Below, piece by piece: positions 8,466-19,694 of a stretch of 64,000 nt of DNA. The DNA lies in NCBI RefSeq assembly GCF_900114465.1, contig NZ_FOTD01000001.1, forward strand, positions 186,001 through 250,000, written 5' to 3'. Source of the DNA: Trichococcus palustris (lineage in GTDB: Bacteria > Bacillota > Bacilli > Lactobacillales > Aerococcaceae). The notes beneath the pieces were generated by a model. The model was given only the letters and a program-made list of their open reading frames with translations. It ran no database searches and was not told where the DNA came from. Made by a program: the position numbers and the translations under genes. How positions within the stretch are numbered: position 1 is the first letter of the stretch; the number at the start of each line of letters is the position of its first letter.

Positions 8466-8846
8466 ATGGTTGAATCCCTGAATGCAAAGGTTGATATGGT
8501 AGTGGATGGTACTTCTTATATGGGGTTAACGGACTATGGCAAAATTATGATTGGAGATCAAGCGTTTGAATTTTATCATCATCGTGATCCACGAAAGTTC
8601 ATTCAGATTCCTTGGGAAGAGGTCGATTATGTCATGGCATCCGTGATGTTCAAAGGAAAATGGATTCCACGTTTTGCGCTTCAAACAAAGAAAGATGGTA
8701 CGTATACTTTTTCATCAAAAAATCCCAAGGACGTGTTACGTGCGATCCGCATCTATGTAAGACCAGATCATATGGTTCAATCATTGGGTTTCTTCGATGT
8801 TTTGAAGAATGCCTTCAAGCATTTGTTCAAAAAGAAAGTATCCTAA
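8466..8846 (+). CDS. manO: ManO-like DUF956 protein
   Basis: 126 residues of the DUF956 family, which sits next to mannose-family PTS operons in Lactobacillales and is called ManO. Visible conserved parts are MVVDGTSYMGLTDYGKIMIGDQAFEFYHHRD near the start and IQIPWEEVDYV near residue 46. It looks like a small beta-rich (PH-like) cytosolic protein with a basic C-terminus (FKHLFKKKVS). Its biochemical role is unknown; published work on related operons treats it as a modulator of man operon expression. It lies behind the man terminator, so it is expressed by read-through or from its own promoter. Confidence 0.88.
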   Translation: MVESLNAKVDMVVDGTSYMGLTDYGKIMIGDQAFEFYHHRDPRKFIQIPWEEVDYVMASVMFKGKWIPRFALQTKKDGTYTFSSKNPKDVLRAIRIYVRPDHMVQSLGFFDVLKNAFKHLFKKKVS

Positions 8847-8920
8847 ATTGCGGCGTGAAATGAAGATGCATACGGTTGGCGGTTGCTGGATGAGCGATTT
8901 AAGGAGGTTCTAAAGAGATA

Positions 8921-9412
8921 ATGGATATTCGATTAGTACGAATCGACGATCGTTTGATTCATGGACAGGTGGCAACCGTGTGGACAAAGCTAAGCAAAGC
9001 AGAGCGGATTCTTGTCATCAGTGATGAGGTGGCGCAGGATCATCTGCGTAAGACGCTCTTGCGTCAGGCCGCTCCACCAGGTGTAAAAGTCAATGTGATT
9101 CCAGTAGAAAAGTTTGTCGAAATTTACTTTGATGATACGCATAACCAATTCCGCGCGATGCTCTTGTTTACGAATCCTACCGATGTCGCACGAATCGTGC
9201 AAAGGGGCGTTCAAATTGATTTCGTCAATATAGGCAGTATGAGCTATTCAGATGGCAAGAAGATGATCACCAACGCAGTAGCGGTTGACAAACGCGATAT
9301 TCAGGCCTTTGAGTACTTGAACTATAAGGGCATCCACTTGGATATTCGGAAGGTCGTCGCTGACAATAAAGTAGACCTCATGCAAGTGCTAAAAAAAGAA
9401 GGATTAGTGTGA
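8921..9412 (+). CDS. Additional stand-alone mannose-family PTS EIIB
   Basis: 163 residues, a complete EIIB-Man domain with His15 in DDRLIHGQVATVW and QAAPPGVKVNVIP near residue 50. It is clearly related to the EIIB half of the EIIAB protein 3 kb upstream, but extra EIIC/EIID partners are absent. A free EIIB beside a PRD activator may act as a phosphorylation signal to the PRD, or it may exchange into the transport complex. This is inference from family precedent, not sequence. AAGGAGG precedes the ATG; spacing to manO is 74 bases, so probable co-transcription. Confidence 0.9.
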   Translation: MDIRLVRIDDRLIHGQVATVWTKLSKAERILVISDEVAQDHLRKTLLRQAAPPGVKVNVIPVEKFVEIYFDDTHNQFRAMLLFTNPTDVARIVQRGVQIDFVNIGSMSYSDGKKMITNAVAVDKRDIQAFEYLNYKGIHLDIRKVVADNKVDLMQVLKKEGLV

Positions 9413-9527
9413 GCGCCAAATAATCAGGCGGATTTCCAGCAAGGATAATTCCATTGATACTTCAGTTATAAGTAAGTAGATGCAGATCGAAACTGAACGG
9501 TTTCTGTGTATCACGGTATCGAAAAAT

Positions 9528-9590
9528 ACATCCCTCTTTCGTATGTGTTGTGTGGTAACTACATTTTATCAAAGAGAGGTGTCTTTTTGC
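9528..9590 (+). terminator. Possible terminator after the extra EIIB gene
   Basis: ACATCCCTCTTT (9528-9539) can pair with AAAGAGAGGTGT (9571-9582), allowing two non-Watson-Crick positions, across a 31-base loop, and is followed by CTTTTT. The long loop lowers confidence. Confidence 0.5.
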
Positions 9591-9710
9591 GGACATTTTT
9601 GATGGTTAAGACTTTAAAAATATTGATAGATCAAAGGGTTAAATAGATTTTGTAAGTGCGAAAGTTGAGCAATAATGATGAAAACGGTATAGTATCCATG
9701 AGGTGATAGA

Positions 9711-10343
9711 ATGCTAAAAGAAGCATGTGTAGAAAATTTTACGAACGTCCCAGGAGTCATCGCGCGCGGGGCTAAACGGATTGAACTGTGTGACAATTTA
9801 GCAGTAGGGGGAACAACGCCAAGCGTTGGCGTCATCAAAATCGCAACGGATTATTGTTCCGACAAAGCTGTACCCGTTATTGTGATACTGCGACCACGAG
9901 GCGGGGATTTTGTTTATTCTATTATGGAAAAAGCTATCATGATGCGAGATTTAGAAGAAATCATTGCCTTGCATTCCCATGGCATAGCGGTAGGTGCTTT
10001 AACCGCGGCTAACGAATTGGATAAACCATTTTTGGAAGAAATCACCAAGTTAGCCATCGATAATGGAATCGAACTTGTTTTCCATATGGCATTTGATCAC
10101 ATACCAGAGGATAAGCAAAGAGATGCATTATTGTGGCTCGGAAAAATTGGTTTTACACGGATTTTGACGCACGGCGGTCCAGCAGGAAATACGATTTTCG
10201 ATAACGCGGCGCACATTGCCGAACTTGCGAAAATCAGTCCAGACATGACGATCCTGCCAGGTGGCGGCATTACGAAAGACAATCTCGTAGAACTTGAAAA
10301 AGTTTTGGAATTCACCGAAGTACACGGGACACGAATTGTGTAA
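9711..10343 (+). CDS. cutC: CutC-family protein
   Basis: 210 residues, a TIM-barrel protein of the CutC family. The start MLKEACVENF, the segment GAKRIELCDNLAVGGTTPS (about 20-38), the PVIVILRPRGGDFVY segment (about 54-68), FHMAFDH near residue 124 and the closing GGGITKDN and EVHGT are typical. The family was named for copper homeostasis in E. coli, but a direct copper role is disputed and the reaction is unknown. It is somewhat shorter than the 240-250 residue E. coli protein. Neighbours offer no help: it is a single-gene unit ended by a good terminator. The preceding GAGGTGATAGAATG supports the start. Confidence 0.88.
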   Translation: MLKEACVENFTNVPGVIARGAKRIELCDNLAVGGTTPSVGVIKIATDYCSDKAVPVIVILRPRGGDFVYSIMEKAIMMRDLEEIIALHSHGIAVGALTAANELDKPFLEEITKLAIDNGIELVFHMAFDHIPEDKQRDALLWLGKIGFTRILTHGGPAGNTIFDNAAHIAELAKISPDMTILPGGGITKDNLVELEKVLEFTEVHGTRIV

Positions 10344-10349
10344 TAACCA

Positions 10350-10380
10350 AGAGAATCCAAAAATGGGTTCTCTTTTTTAT
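10350..10380 (+). terminator. Intrinsic terminator of cutC
   Basis: AGAGAATCC (10350-10358) pairs with GGGTTCTCT (10365-10373) with one G-U pair, then TTTTTT. Confidence 0.85.
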
Positions 10381-10426
10381 GTAAATACTCTAATCTGATG
10401 TGTGCTTTTTTCATTTCAATTATTTT

Positions 10427-10621
10427 TTACTCTTCAGGAATAAATAACTTATCGACGGTAGTATTTAAGTTTTTCGCTAAATCAAAAGCTAATTGCAGAG
10501 ACGGATCATATTTTTCATTCTCAATCGCATTGATGGTTTGACGAGTAACATTGCAACGGACCGCCAGATCTTGTTGCAAGATTTTTTTGGATTTACGGAG
10601 TTCTTTGATTTTATTTTTCAT
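10427..10621 (-). CDS. Small XRE-family HTH regulator
   Basis: 64 residues that are almost entirely one lambda-Cro-type helix-turn-helix: KNKIKELRKSKKILQQDLAVRCNVTRQTINAIE, with TRQTINAIENEKYDPSLQLAFDLAKNLN being the hallmark of the YgzD-like short regulators of Firmicutes. Its ATG overlaps the TGA of the upstream membrane-protein gene (TGATG), so translation is coupled. The pairing of a tiny XRE repressor with a small membrane protein is common in Lactobacillales. Autoregulation of the pair is likely but not shown. Confidence 0.9.
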   Translation of the reverse strand: MKNKIKELRKSKKILQQDLAVRCNVTRQTINAIENEKYDPSLQLAFDLAKNLNTTVDKLFIPEE

Positions 10622-10914
10622 CAGACTAAAAACGCTATTCCAAGTATAATGACTACAATAATCAGAGCCGCTACAATTACTTTGTTGAATGTATTATCTC
10701 CATTCGCTTTAGACAAGTAATACCGTTCCAGTAAAAGGATAAGGGAAACCGAAAGCGAAGCAATCACTAGAAGGATATTCATTCCCGTATCGTTTATATA
10801 ATATTCAATACCGCCTATAATAAACAGAGCTACTACAGTAACAAACCATGTAATTCTAGCAGCTTGATCAGCCATTTTTTGCTCCATTTCATCTTTTTTC
10901 CGCATGATATGCAC
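10621..10914 (-). CDS. Small membrane protein paired with the XRE regulator
   Basis: 97 residues with a charged N-terminus (RKKDEMEQKMADQAAR) and three predicted membrane helices: ITWFVTVVALFIIGGIEYYI (about 22-41), ILLVIASLSVSLILLL (about 47-62) and VIVAALIIVVIILGIAFLV (about 79-97). It resembles the DUF2178/DUF6442-like partner proteins of short XRE regulators, though the family is not assigned firmly. Function unknown. First gene of a two-gene operon. AAGGGG lies 7 bases before ATATG; a second in-frame ATG at codon 4 is possible. Confidence 0.75.
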   Translation of the reverse strand: MHIMRKKDEMEQKMADQAARITWFVTVVALFIIGGIEYYINDTGMNILLVIASLSVSLILLLERYYLSKANGDNTFNKVIVAALIIVVIILGIAFLV

Positions 10915-11032
10915 CCCTTTTTGTCAAATTCTTTTTACGTTATCATGGTATATAAAATAAACAAAAATGTCAAAAATATTTTACATTTTGAGCGGGGTGG
11001 GTGTTTGGCATTCCATCTTCATATAATAAGGA

Positions 11033-11199
11033 TTAGCTGCTGAGCGCAGCATAGAAACATTTGTGGTCAGTCGCAGAGATGGTAGCCCTAAGATTGCTGA
11101 ATCAAGCAGCTAAATTAAAAATGAACATAGGGTGCATAGAAAGACAGGAGATTCCATAACGAAAAACTCGGCCGGGACAAAATTCCCGGCCGAGTTTTT
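11033..11199. repeat. Second copy of a dispersed repeat, ending in a bidirectional terminator
   Basis: TTAGCTGCT (11033-11041) can pair with AGCAGCTAA (11105-11113), closing a structured segment. Then 11121-11182 matches the block at 405-459 (CATAGGGTGC, GATTCCATAA, CTCGGC, GGGACAAAA). The copy ends in a perfect 16-bp hairpin, AAAAACTCGGCCGGGA (11162-11177) with TCCCGGCCGAGTTTTT (11184-11199), that can terminate the minus-strand gene at 11211 and any rightward transcript. Confidence 0.7.
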
Positions 11200-11210
11200 A
11201 TTTATATCTC

Positions 11211-12458
11211 TTAGTAAGTATAATTGTTCGTTGCATTCCACAGCAGGAATTCGTTGACGCCGGAATCCTTCAATGCCTGTACTTGTGCGTCGACTTCAGC
11301 CTTGCCGTAGGTCATGTAGTTGCCGGAGCCCAAGTAGGATGCGGTGAAATCCTGCAGCCATGGACGGCTGATCGGCGGTGTATCCAGTGATTGCAGCAAC
11401 GGCGTTTCCAGTTTCATATATTCGCTGACCACTTGGTACGGGTGCAAATCAGGCGAATCGATACCGAAGTAAGATGTACCCCAGTGGCTAGGGTAGATCA
11501 TGGATGAGATGACATCGACATTTTCGGAAATTTGCGGGAAATTCTGGCCGATGCCCGGTGCTTCGATGACCGATGCAGTATAGCCGAAGATATCAACGGA
11601 AACATCAACACCGTAAGGCATCAATTTTTCCTTCGCATAAGCGGTGAAGTCGGTAATGGCTTTCACGCGTTTCTCAGTATCACTCATGTTCAGGTTAGCA
11701 TATTCGCCCATATCGTAATGCAAGTCTTTGCCCCAGACCTCAAATCCTTCCGGGAAGCGGACATAGTCGAATTGGATTTCTTTGAATCCGGCTTTTGCGG
11801 CTTCGATTCCGACATTGATTGCGTAATCCCAGGTCTGTTTCATGAAGGGATTGATGAAGGATTCGCCGTTCGAAGCTTTCCATACGGAACCGTCGCTGTT
11901 CGTGAACGACAACTGCGGTTGGTCTTGCGCCAGCAGGCTGTCCTTGAAGGTAACGATGCGCGCAATCGGATAGATTTGTTTCTCTTCCATCACAGCCATC
12001 AACGCTTTGATATCCGGTATGTATCCTTCCGTATTTTTCTGGATATGCTCGTCCTTGGAATTGAAGTCAGCCGTCACGACGCCCTTGTCATCCTTGATGT
12101 CGATGACCATAGCATTCAGATCGGTTGAATCGACATAGTCGACCAATTCGTTGAATTTTTTCTCATAGCCGACGGAATAGGCCGTCACATAGATGCCTTT
12201 GACGCCGTCAACCGGGTAGGCGATATCCACGCCGCTGTCATAGAAGAATTTTTTCGGCAATTCTTTGGCTGTAGGTGTCTTCAGCAACTGTCCTTGTCGC
12301 AGCGTCAAGGCACTGACTGTGCCTCCTGTTTGACCAGTGGCTGCCGCGCTTTCGGCAGTTGCGGAACTGTTTGTTTCGGTGGCCAAAACGATCTGTGCAC
12401 CGGCTAACAGGAATAATAGACTGGATACTGCTAGTGTTCGTTTCAATCCGTTCATCAT
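11211..12458 (-). CDS. Secreted putative glycoside hydrolase (DUF4015)
   Basis: 415 residues from ATGATG at 12458. An upstream in-frame extension is unlikely because AAGGAAGG precedes this start and a signal peptide (NGLKRTLAVSSLLFLLAGAQIVLA) follows directly. The mature part carries the DUF4015 TIM-barrel domain: KGIYVTAYSVGYEKKFNELVDYVDSTDLNAMVIDIKDD near residue 86, the FKEIQFDYVRFPE motif and VDVSVDIFGY, with acidic residues in the barrel strands. Family members are extracellular and thought to act on polysaccharides; the substrate is unknown. The ATG overlaps the TGA of the upstream deacetylase gene (ATGATGA context), so the two envelope proteins are translationally coupled. Confidence 0.88.
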   Translation of the reverse strand: MMNGLKRTLAVSSLLFLLAGAQIVLATETNSSATAESAAATGQTGGTVSALTLRQGQLLKTPTAKELPKKFFYDSGVDIAYPVDGVKGIYVTAYSVGYEKKFNELVDYVDSTDLNAMVIDIKDDKGVVTADFNSKDEHIQKNTEGYIPDIKALMAVMEEKQIYPIARIVTFKDSLLAQDQPQLSFTNSDGSVWKASNGESFINPFMKQTWDYAINVGIEAAKAGFKEIQFDYVRFPEGFEVWGKDLHYDMGEYANLNMSDTEKRVKAITDFTAYAKEKLMPYGVDVSVDIFGYTASVIEAPGIGQNFPQISENVDVISSMIYPSHWGTSYFGIDSPDLHPYQVVSEYMKLETPLLQSLDTPPISRPWLQDFTASYLGSGNYMTYGKAEVDAQVQALKDSGVNEFLLWNATNNYTY

Positions 12459-13843
12459 AGGGAGTCCTTCCTTTCTGGCGATGCGATCAGGGTCGGATCG
12501 ACGATGGTGAAGTTCTTCGCGCGCAAGCCGTCGATGATGGAACCAATCGCTTCGCTTGTCCAAGGGCGGTCATGCATCAGCAGATTGGCGCCGTCACCCA
12601 AATACTGGGAATTCACCATGACGTCAGCAAGGGCAGGGCCGTCCATATATTCTGCGACCCAGTCATAGCCATAGGTCCAGTTCATCATGGTCATGCCTTC
12701 CGCTGCGGCAATCGTAGCGGTATCGTCATTCCATTGTCCGTAGGGGGCGCGCAGGAAGCGAGGCCGTTTTCCGGTGACTGCTTCGATGGCATCGTTGGTT
12801 TTGCTGATTTCTGCCAATTGCTCATCATAGCTCATTTTAAGAAAATCCGGATGGGTATAGGAATGGTTCCCGATTTCGAAGCCCATGTCGCTGATCGTCT
12901 TCAAATCTTTCTTTGCCTGCTCGGACTCGAGGAACTGTCCCACTACAAAGAAAATGGCATTTGCGCCTTTTGCTTTCAGTGTTTCGGCGATCGCAACAGC
13001 GTGGCTGTCCGGCTGTTGCGGCGTGTCGTCGAAGGTCAGCAAGGCAACCTGCGTTTCGCCGTCTGCAGCAATCGGTTCGACGCTTGATATTTTAGGGTTG
13101 ATCTGATAGGTATAGGCAACCGGCTCCGCTTTTTTGACGGCATCTTTCACGGCTGCTTTTTCTGCTGTCGCGCTTGAGGAGTCCGTTGCAGCAGAAGACT
13201 CTGCTGCATCTTTTTTGTCGTCCAGGGATGCGATGGCTGTTTCCAGGGCGGCCAGCTGGTTCTCGACAGCAGTCAGGCCTGTGACGATCGCTTGCATATT
13301 CGCTTGATTGGCATCCGCGTCCGCGTTGATTGACGCTATGCCGGCATAGAAGGTGTCAAAGGTGGCATCATCCCCACCGAAGCCGGATAAAATTTCTTCT
13401 TCCTTATCCAGGCTCGTTTTATAGGCTTCGAGGTACGTTTTCGAGCTGTCATTCAATGCGTCGACCGTTGACCCGAATGCCTTGATGTCTTCCAAAGGCA
13501 GCGTTTTTTCATCCAAGGCGATCAGTTCGCCTTTTGTCTTGACCAAATCGGCCAAAGCGCTTTCAATTTTTTTGGCCGAATCGCGGCGTTCTGCTATGTT
13601 TTCGAATACCTTTGCAGAGCCGTCCTTGAACGTTGCGAGTTTTTCGTCTGCGGATAATGATTCTTCAAAGGAAGTTTGCAGTTCCGTTTCCAATTGTTGC
13701 ATGCCATTGAACTGTGCAACGATGTCTGTTTCTTCCGTTTTTATGGCGGTAAGTGTTTCTGTCGCATTTTTTACTTGATTTGAGCAAGCTGCCAATACCA
13801 GCGCACCGGTAAAAAGCAAAGCCAATTTCTTACTTTTCCACAT
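12455..13843 (-). CDS. Lipoprotein with YkyA-like N-domain and NodB polysaccharide deacetylase domain
   Basis: 462 residues from the ATG at 13843 (AAAGGAG 5-10 bases upstream; a longer reading frame lacks a site). Lipobox LVLAAC with Cys19 gives a lipoprotein. Residues about 25-220 are helical and coiled-coil-like, resembling the YkyA cell-wall-binding lipoprotein family. A Ser/Ala/Lys linker follows, then a NodB domain with all five motifs: LLTFDD, the zinc HxxxH in NHSYTH, RAPYG, DW and LLMHD. The expected activity is removal of acetyl groups from peptidoglycan or another envelope glycan, with zinc. Motif 1 reads TFDDTP where TFDDGP is usual. The promoter is TTGCGC, 18 bases, TATAAT (13918-13889, minus). 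Confidence 0.88.
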   Translation of the reverse strand: MWKSKKLALLFTGALVLAACSNQVKNATETLTAIKTEETDIVAQFNGMQQLETELQTSFEESLSADEKLATFKDGSAKVFENIAERRDSAKKIESALADLVKTKGELIALDEKTLPLEDIKAFGSTVDALNDSSKTYLEAYKTSLDKEEEILSGFGGDDATFDTFYAGIASINADADANQANMQAIVTGLTAVENQLAALETAIASLDDKKDAAESSAATDSSSATAEKAAVKDAVKKAEPVAYTYQINPKISSVEPIAADGETQVALLTFDDTPQQPDSHAVAIAETLKAKGANAIFFVVGQFLESEQAKKDLKTISDMGFEIGNHSYTHPDFLKMSYDEQLAEISKTNDAIEAVTGKRPRFLRAPYGQWNDDTATIAAAEGMTMMNWTYGYDWVAEYMDGPALADVMVNSQYLGDGANLLMHDRPWTSEAIGSIIDGLRAKNFTIVDPTLIASPERKDSL

Positions 13844-14112
13844 AACAAACTCCTTTTCCAATAAGTAATTTATAAGTATACAATCAACATTATACCGAAA
13901 ATCATAAATGGCGCGCAACCCCATTGGGGATATAAACCTGTTTCTCGGCAATATTCAGATGTTGGACACATTCCGGTTGTCCGTGCATTGAACTTTGTTT
14001 TCTCATAAAAAGGAAGAAGCACTATACAATTTTTGAATTTAGTTTACAATGGATAGAGGAAAATAGAATGACAAAGGTGTCTATTTCGATCTAGTGAGTG
14101 AGGTATCCGAGA

Positions 14113-14574
14113 ATGATTGTCTATTACATATTCGCCATTTTGTTGATCATCGTCGATCAGCTGACCAAATATGGCATTGTCCAAAATTTTAAGTTGCATG
14201 AAATGCGGGAGGTTATACCCGGTGTCCTTTCCTTGTTCTATATCCAAAACCAAGGGGCGGCCTGGGGGATTTTTGAAGGAAGAATGATTTTTTTCTTCCT
14301 CATTACGGTTGTGGTCGTCGGCGGAATGATATACAGTGTTCATAAGCAGGGGTTGCAGCACAAACTTGTGGGCATCAGTTTCTCATTTATCTTGAGCGGG
14401 GCGTTGGGGAATTTCATCGACCGCATGCGCTTGGGCTACGTAGTCGACATGTTCAAGTTGGATTTCATCAACTTCCCCATTTTCAATGTGGCTGACATGT
14501 GTTTGACGGTCGGTGTGATCTTGATGGTCATTTATATCATTTTTATTGAAGAAGACGAAAAAAAAATAAGCTAA
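14113..14574 (+). CDS. lspA: Lipoprotein signal peptidase
   Basis: 153 residues from the ATG at 14113 (GAGG 9 bases upstream; an in-frame GTG at 14098 is less likely). It has four membrane helices and the aspartic protease motifs: VDQLTKYGI near the start, NQGAAWG near residue 54, and the catalytic aspartates in GNFIDRMRLGYVVD and FNVADMCLT. It cleaves the signal peptide of prolipoproteins after diacylglyceryl transfer, in the cytoplasmic membrane. Substrates in this window include the NodB lipoprotein, OppA and the TrpX-like protein. It sits directly before rluD, the usual Firmicutes order lspA-rluD-pyrR. Confidence 0.95.
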   Translation: MIVYYIFAILLIIVDQLTKYGIVQNFKLHEMREVIPGVLSLFYIQNQGAAWGIFEGRMIFFFLITVVVVGGMIYSVHKQGLQHKLVGISFSFILSGALGNFIDRMRLGYVVDMFKLDFINFPIFNVADMCLTVGVILMVIYIIFIEEDEKKIS

Positions 14575-14592
14575 AGTAAAGTGGGATTAAGT

Positions 14593-15498
14593 ATGATTGA
14601 TGAATTAGAGTTTAAGATTGACTTACAGTCAGGCCGTATCGACAAGATATTGGCTGATTTTATGCCGAAAACAAGCCGTTCGCAGATCCAAGCATGGATC
14701 AAAGGCGGCAACTTATCCGTCAACGGTGAAGTTGTGAAGGCGAATTACAAAGTGCAGCTTGGGGATACGCTGAAACTGACGATTCCTGAAGCCGAAAAAA
14801 TCAACGTGACACCGGAAAATATTCCGTTGGACATCGTCTTTGAGGACGATGACTTGTTGGTGGTCAACAAACCTACCGGTATGGTTGTCCACCCATCAAA
14901 AGGCCATCTTACCGGCACGTTGGTCAATGGTTTGCTTTACCACGTGAACACCCTGTCTGAAGGGACAGCCTATGTCCGTCCTGGTATCGTTCACCGCATC
15001 GATATGGACACTTCCGGTCTGTTGGTGGTGGCGAAGACGAATGAAGCCCATCAAAAATTGGCGGAACAATTGGAAAACCACACGATGGAAAGAGAATACT
15101 ATGCTTTAGTGCATGGCGTCATTTCCCATGAGGACGGCACCATCGATGCGCCGATCGCGAGAATGCATATCGACCGCAAGAAACGCACGGTTGCGGAAGG
15201 CGGAAAACATGCCATAACCCATTTTGAAGTGGTGGAACGCTTCAAAAATTACACATTGGTGAAGTTGAACCTGGAAACAGGCCGCACCCACCAAATCCGC
15301 GTGCACATGAAATACATCGGCCATCCGGTCGTAGGCGATCCGATGTACGGACCATCAGAAACTATCACCGGCTTCGGCCAATTCCTGCATGCGGCAACGC
15401 TTGGCTTCGTTCATCCGACTACGAAAGAAACGATGCATTTCGAAGCGCCGCTGCCTGATTATTTTGCTGATAAATTAGCCGAATTGCGCAAAATCTGA
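14593..15498 (+). CDS. rluD: RluD-type large ribosomal subunit pseudouridine synthase
   Basis: About 301 residues from the ATG at 14593; a GTG at 14581 would add four residues and neither has a strong site. An S4 RNA-binding domain (about 12-75, RIDKILADFMPKTSRSQIQAWIKGGNLSVNG) precedes the RluA-family catalytic domain with VNKPTGMVVHP near residue 92 and the catalytic aspartate in HRIDMDTSGLL near residue 136, then GRTHQIRVHM. It isomerises uridines in 23S rRNA. The family also contains YlyB, which is the usual neighbour of lspA and pyrR in Firmicutes; the exact target uridine is therefore uncertain. Confidence 0.93.
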   Translation: MIDELEFKIDLQSGRIDKILADFMPKTSRSQIQAWIKGGNLSVNGEVVKANYKVQLGDTLKLTIPEAEKINVTPENIPLDIVFEDDDLLVVNKPTGMVVHPSKGHLTGTLVNGLLYHVNTLSEGTAYVRPGIVHRIDMDTSGLLVVAKTNEAHQKLAEQLENHTMEREYYALVHGVISHEDGTIDAPIARMHIDRKKRTVAEGGKHAITHFEVVERFKNYTLVKLNLETGRTHQIRVHMKYIGHPVVGDPMYGPSETITGFGQFLHAATLGFVHPTTKETMHFEAPLPDYFADKLAELRKI

Positions 15499-15527
15499 TT
15501 GACAGCAATGCCTGTTTTCGTTATGAT
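15499..15527 (+). promoter_or_regulatory. Sigma-A promoter of the pyrRKDFE operon
   Basis: TTGACA (15499-15504), exactly 17 bases, TATGAT (15522-15527). It begins at the stop codon of rluD and drives the attenuated pyr leader. Confidence 0.85.
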
Positions 15528-15547
15528 TACAGTAATTTAAGCAGTGA

Positions 15548-16215
<668 letters not shown>

Positions 16216-16331
16216 AGAAAAGCGGTGATTCTTTAAGTGCGTTCCGTGAAGCGCAGAAGAATGTGCTTTGAAGCTTGCTCCATAGCATTCTGAAGATCAC
16301 CTTATTTGATAGAATTTAAGGAGGACAAATC

Positions 16332-18737
<2,406 letters not shown>

Positions 18738-19370
18738 ATGACAACAGCAAAAGAAGTAGCAAAATCATTATTAGACATTAAAGCGGTGAGCTTAAGCCCG
18801 CAAGATCCATTCACTTGGGCATCAGGCCTACGCAGCCCTATCTACTGCGATAATCGCATCACGATGAGCTATCCAGCTGTCCGTAAACAAATCGCGCAAG
18901 GACTTGCCGACTTGATCAAAGAAAAATACCCGGATGCAGAAGTGATTGCCGGAACGGCAACTGCAGGCATCCCGCATGCTGCATGGGTAGCGGACATCTT
19001 GGACTTACCGATGGTTTACATCCGCAGCAAAGCGAAAGACCACGGCAAAGGCCGTAAAATCGAAGGAAAGATAGAAGAAGGCCAAAAAATGGTCGTCATC
19101 GAAGACCTTATCTCCACTGGCGGCAGCGTCATTGAAGCTTCAAAAGCTGCTGAATTGGAAGGCGCTAACGTTTTAGGTTGCGTAGCGATCTTCACTTACG
19201 AATTGGCTTCTGGCATCAAAAATTTTGCCGATGCCGGCTTGGCGATTGACACCATCTCCAATTACAGCACGTTGTTGGAAGTGGCACACGAAACTTCTTA
19301 CATCACAGAAGCTGAAATGGACTTGCTGAAAGACTGGAGCAAAGACCCAGAGCACTGGTTCAAAGGCTAA
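18738..19370 (+). CDS. pyrE: Orotate phosphoribosyltransferase
   Basis: 210 residues of the type I PRTase fold. The PRPP loop [17 protein letters not shown] (about residues 118-134), the [14 protein letters not shown] segment and [13 protein letters not shown] flexible loop (lysines contacting PRPP) are present. It joins orotate to PRPP to give OMP. Last gene of the pyrR-K-D-F-E operon; carbamoyl phosphate synthase genes are not in this window and pyrB-pyrC lie 15 kb away behind their own PyrR sites. Two strong hairpin terminators follow. Confidence 0.97.
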   Translation: MTTAKEVAKSLLDIKAVSLSPQDPFTWASGLRSPIYCDNRITMSYPAVRKQIAQGLADLIKEKYPDAEVIAGTATAGIPHAAWVADILDLPMVYIRSKAKDHGKGRKIEGKIEEGQKMVVIEDLISTGGSVIEASKAAELEGANVLGCVAIFTYELASGIKNFADAGLAIDTISNYSTLLEVAHETSYITEAEMDLLKDWSKDPEHWFKG

Positions 19371-19391
19371 AAACGGCTAAAAGATGATCGC

Positions 19392-19429
19392 AAAACTCCG
19401 CTGACAGGCTAGTGTGTCAGCGGAGTTTT
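19392..19429 (+). terminator. Intrinsic terminator of the pyr operon
   Basis: AAAACTCCGCTGACA (19392-19406) and TGTCAGCGGAGTTTT (19415-19429) form a perfect 15-bp stem with an 8-base loop and T tail. Confidence 0.93.
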
Positions 19430-19454
19430 CATTGTATAAGGGATATAGAATTTT

Positions 19455-19497
19455 AAAGCCGTGAAACACTGTGGTAGTGAGTGTTTCACGGCTTTTT
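19455..19497. terminator. Second, adjacent terminator hairpin
   Basis: AAAGCCGTGAAACACT (19455-19470) and AGTGTTTCACGGCTTT (19480-19495) form a perfect 16-bp stem, then TT. It lies only 25 bases after the pyr terminator with no gene between, giving a double stop. Confidence 0.85.
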
Positions 19498-19635
19498 GGC
19501 TTTGGGGCGTTCCGCGGCAATAATGAAGCGAACGTCCTGAAGTTCCCGGCGAAAATCAGGTTCGGTCCCGCTTTTCCCAAAACATTCATAAGACGTTTCC
19601 TTTTTGTTAGCAAAATTTTAGAAAGAAAGCGCTCC

Positions 19636-19650
19636 AATGATGGTATACTA
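19636..19650 (+). promoter_or_regulatory. Extended -10 promoter of rpoN
   Basis: TGGTATACT (19641-19649) is an extended -10 (TG, one base, TATACT). No good -35 hexamer is seen 17 bases upstream. Confidence 0.5.
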
Positions 19651-19694
19651 CTTGTATTACTTGAATACAGGATAAAGTTTGGGGGTGAGTAGAC

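Noticed and set aside
19624-19637. cre-like AGAAAGCGCTCCAA before rpoN
   Set aside because: Too many mismatches (three) in the conserved positions.
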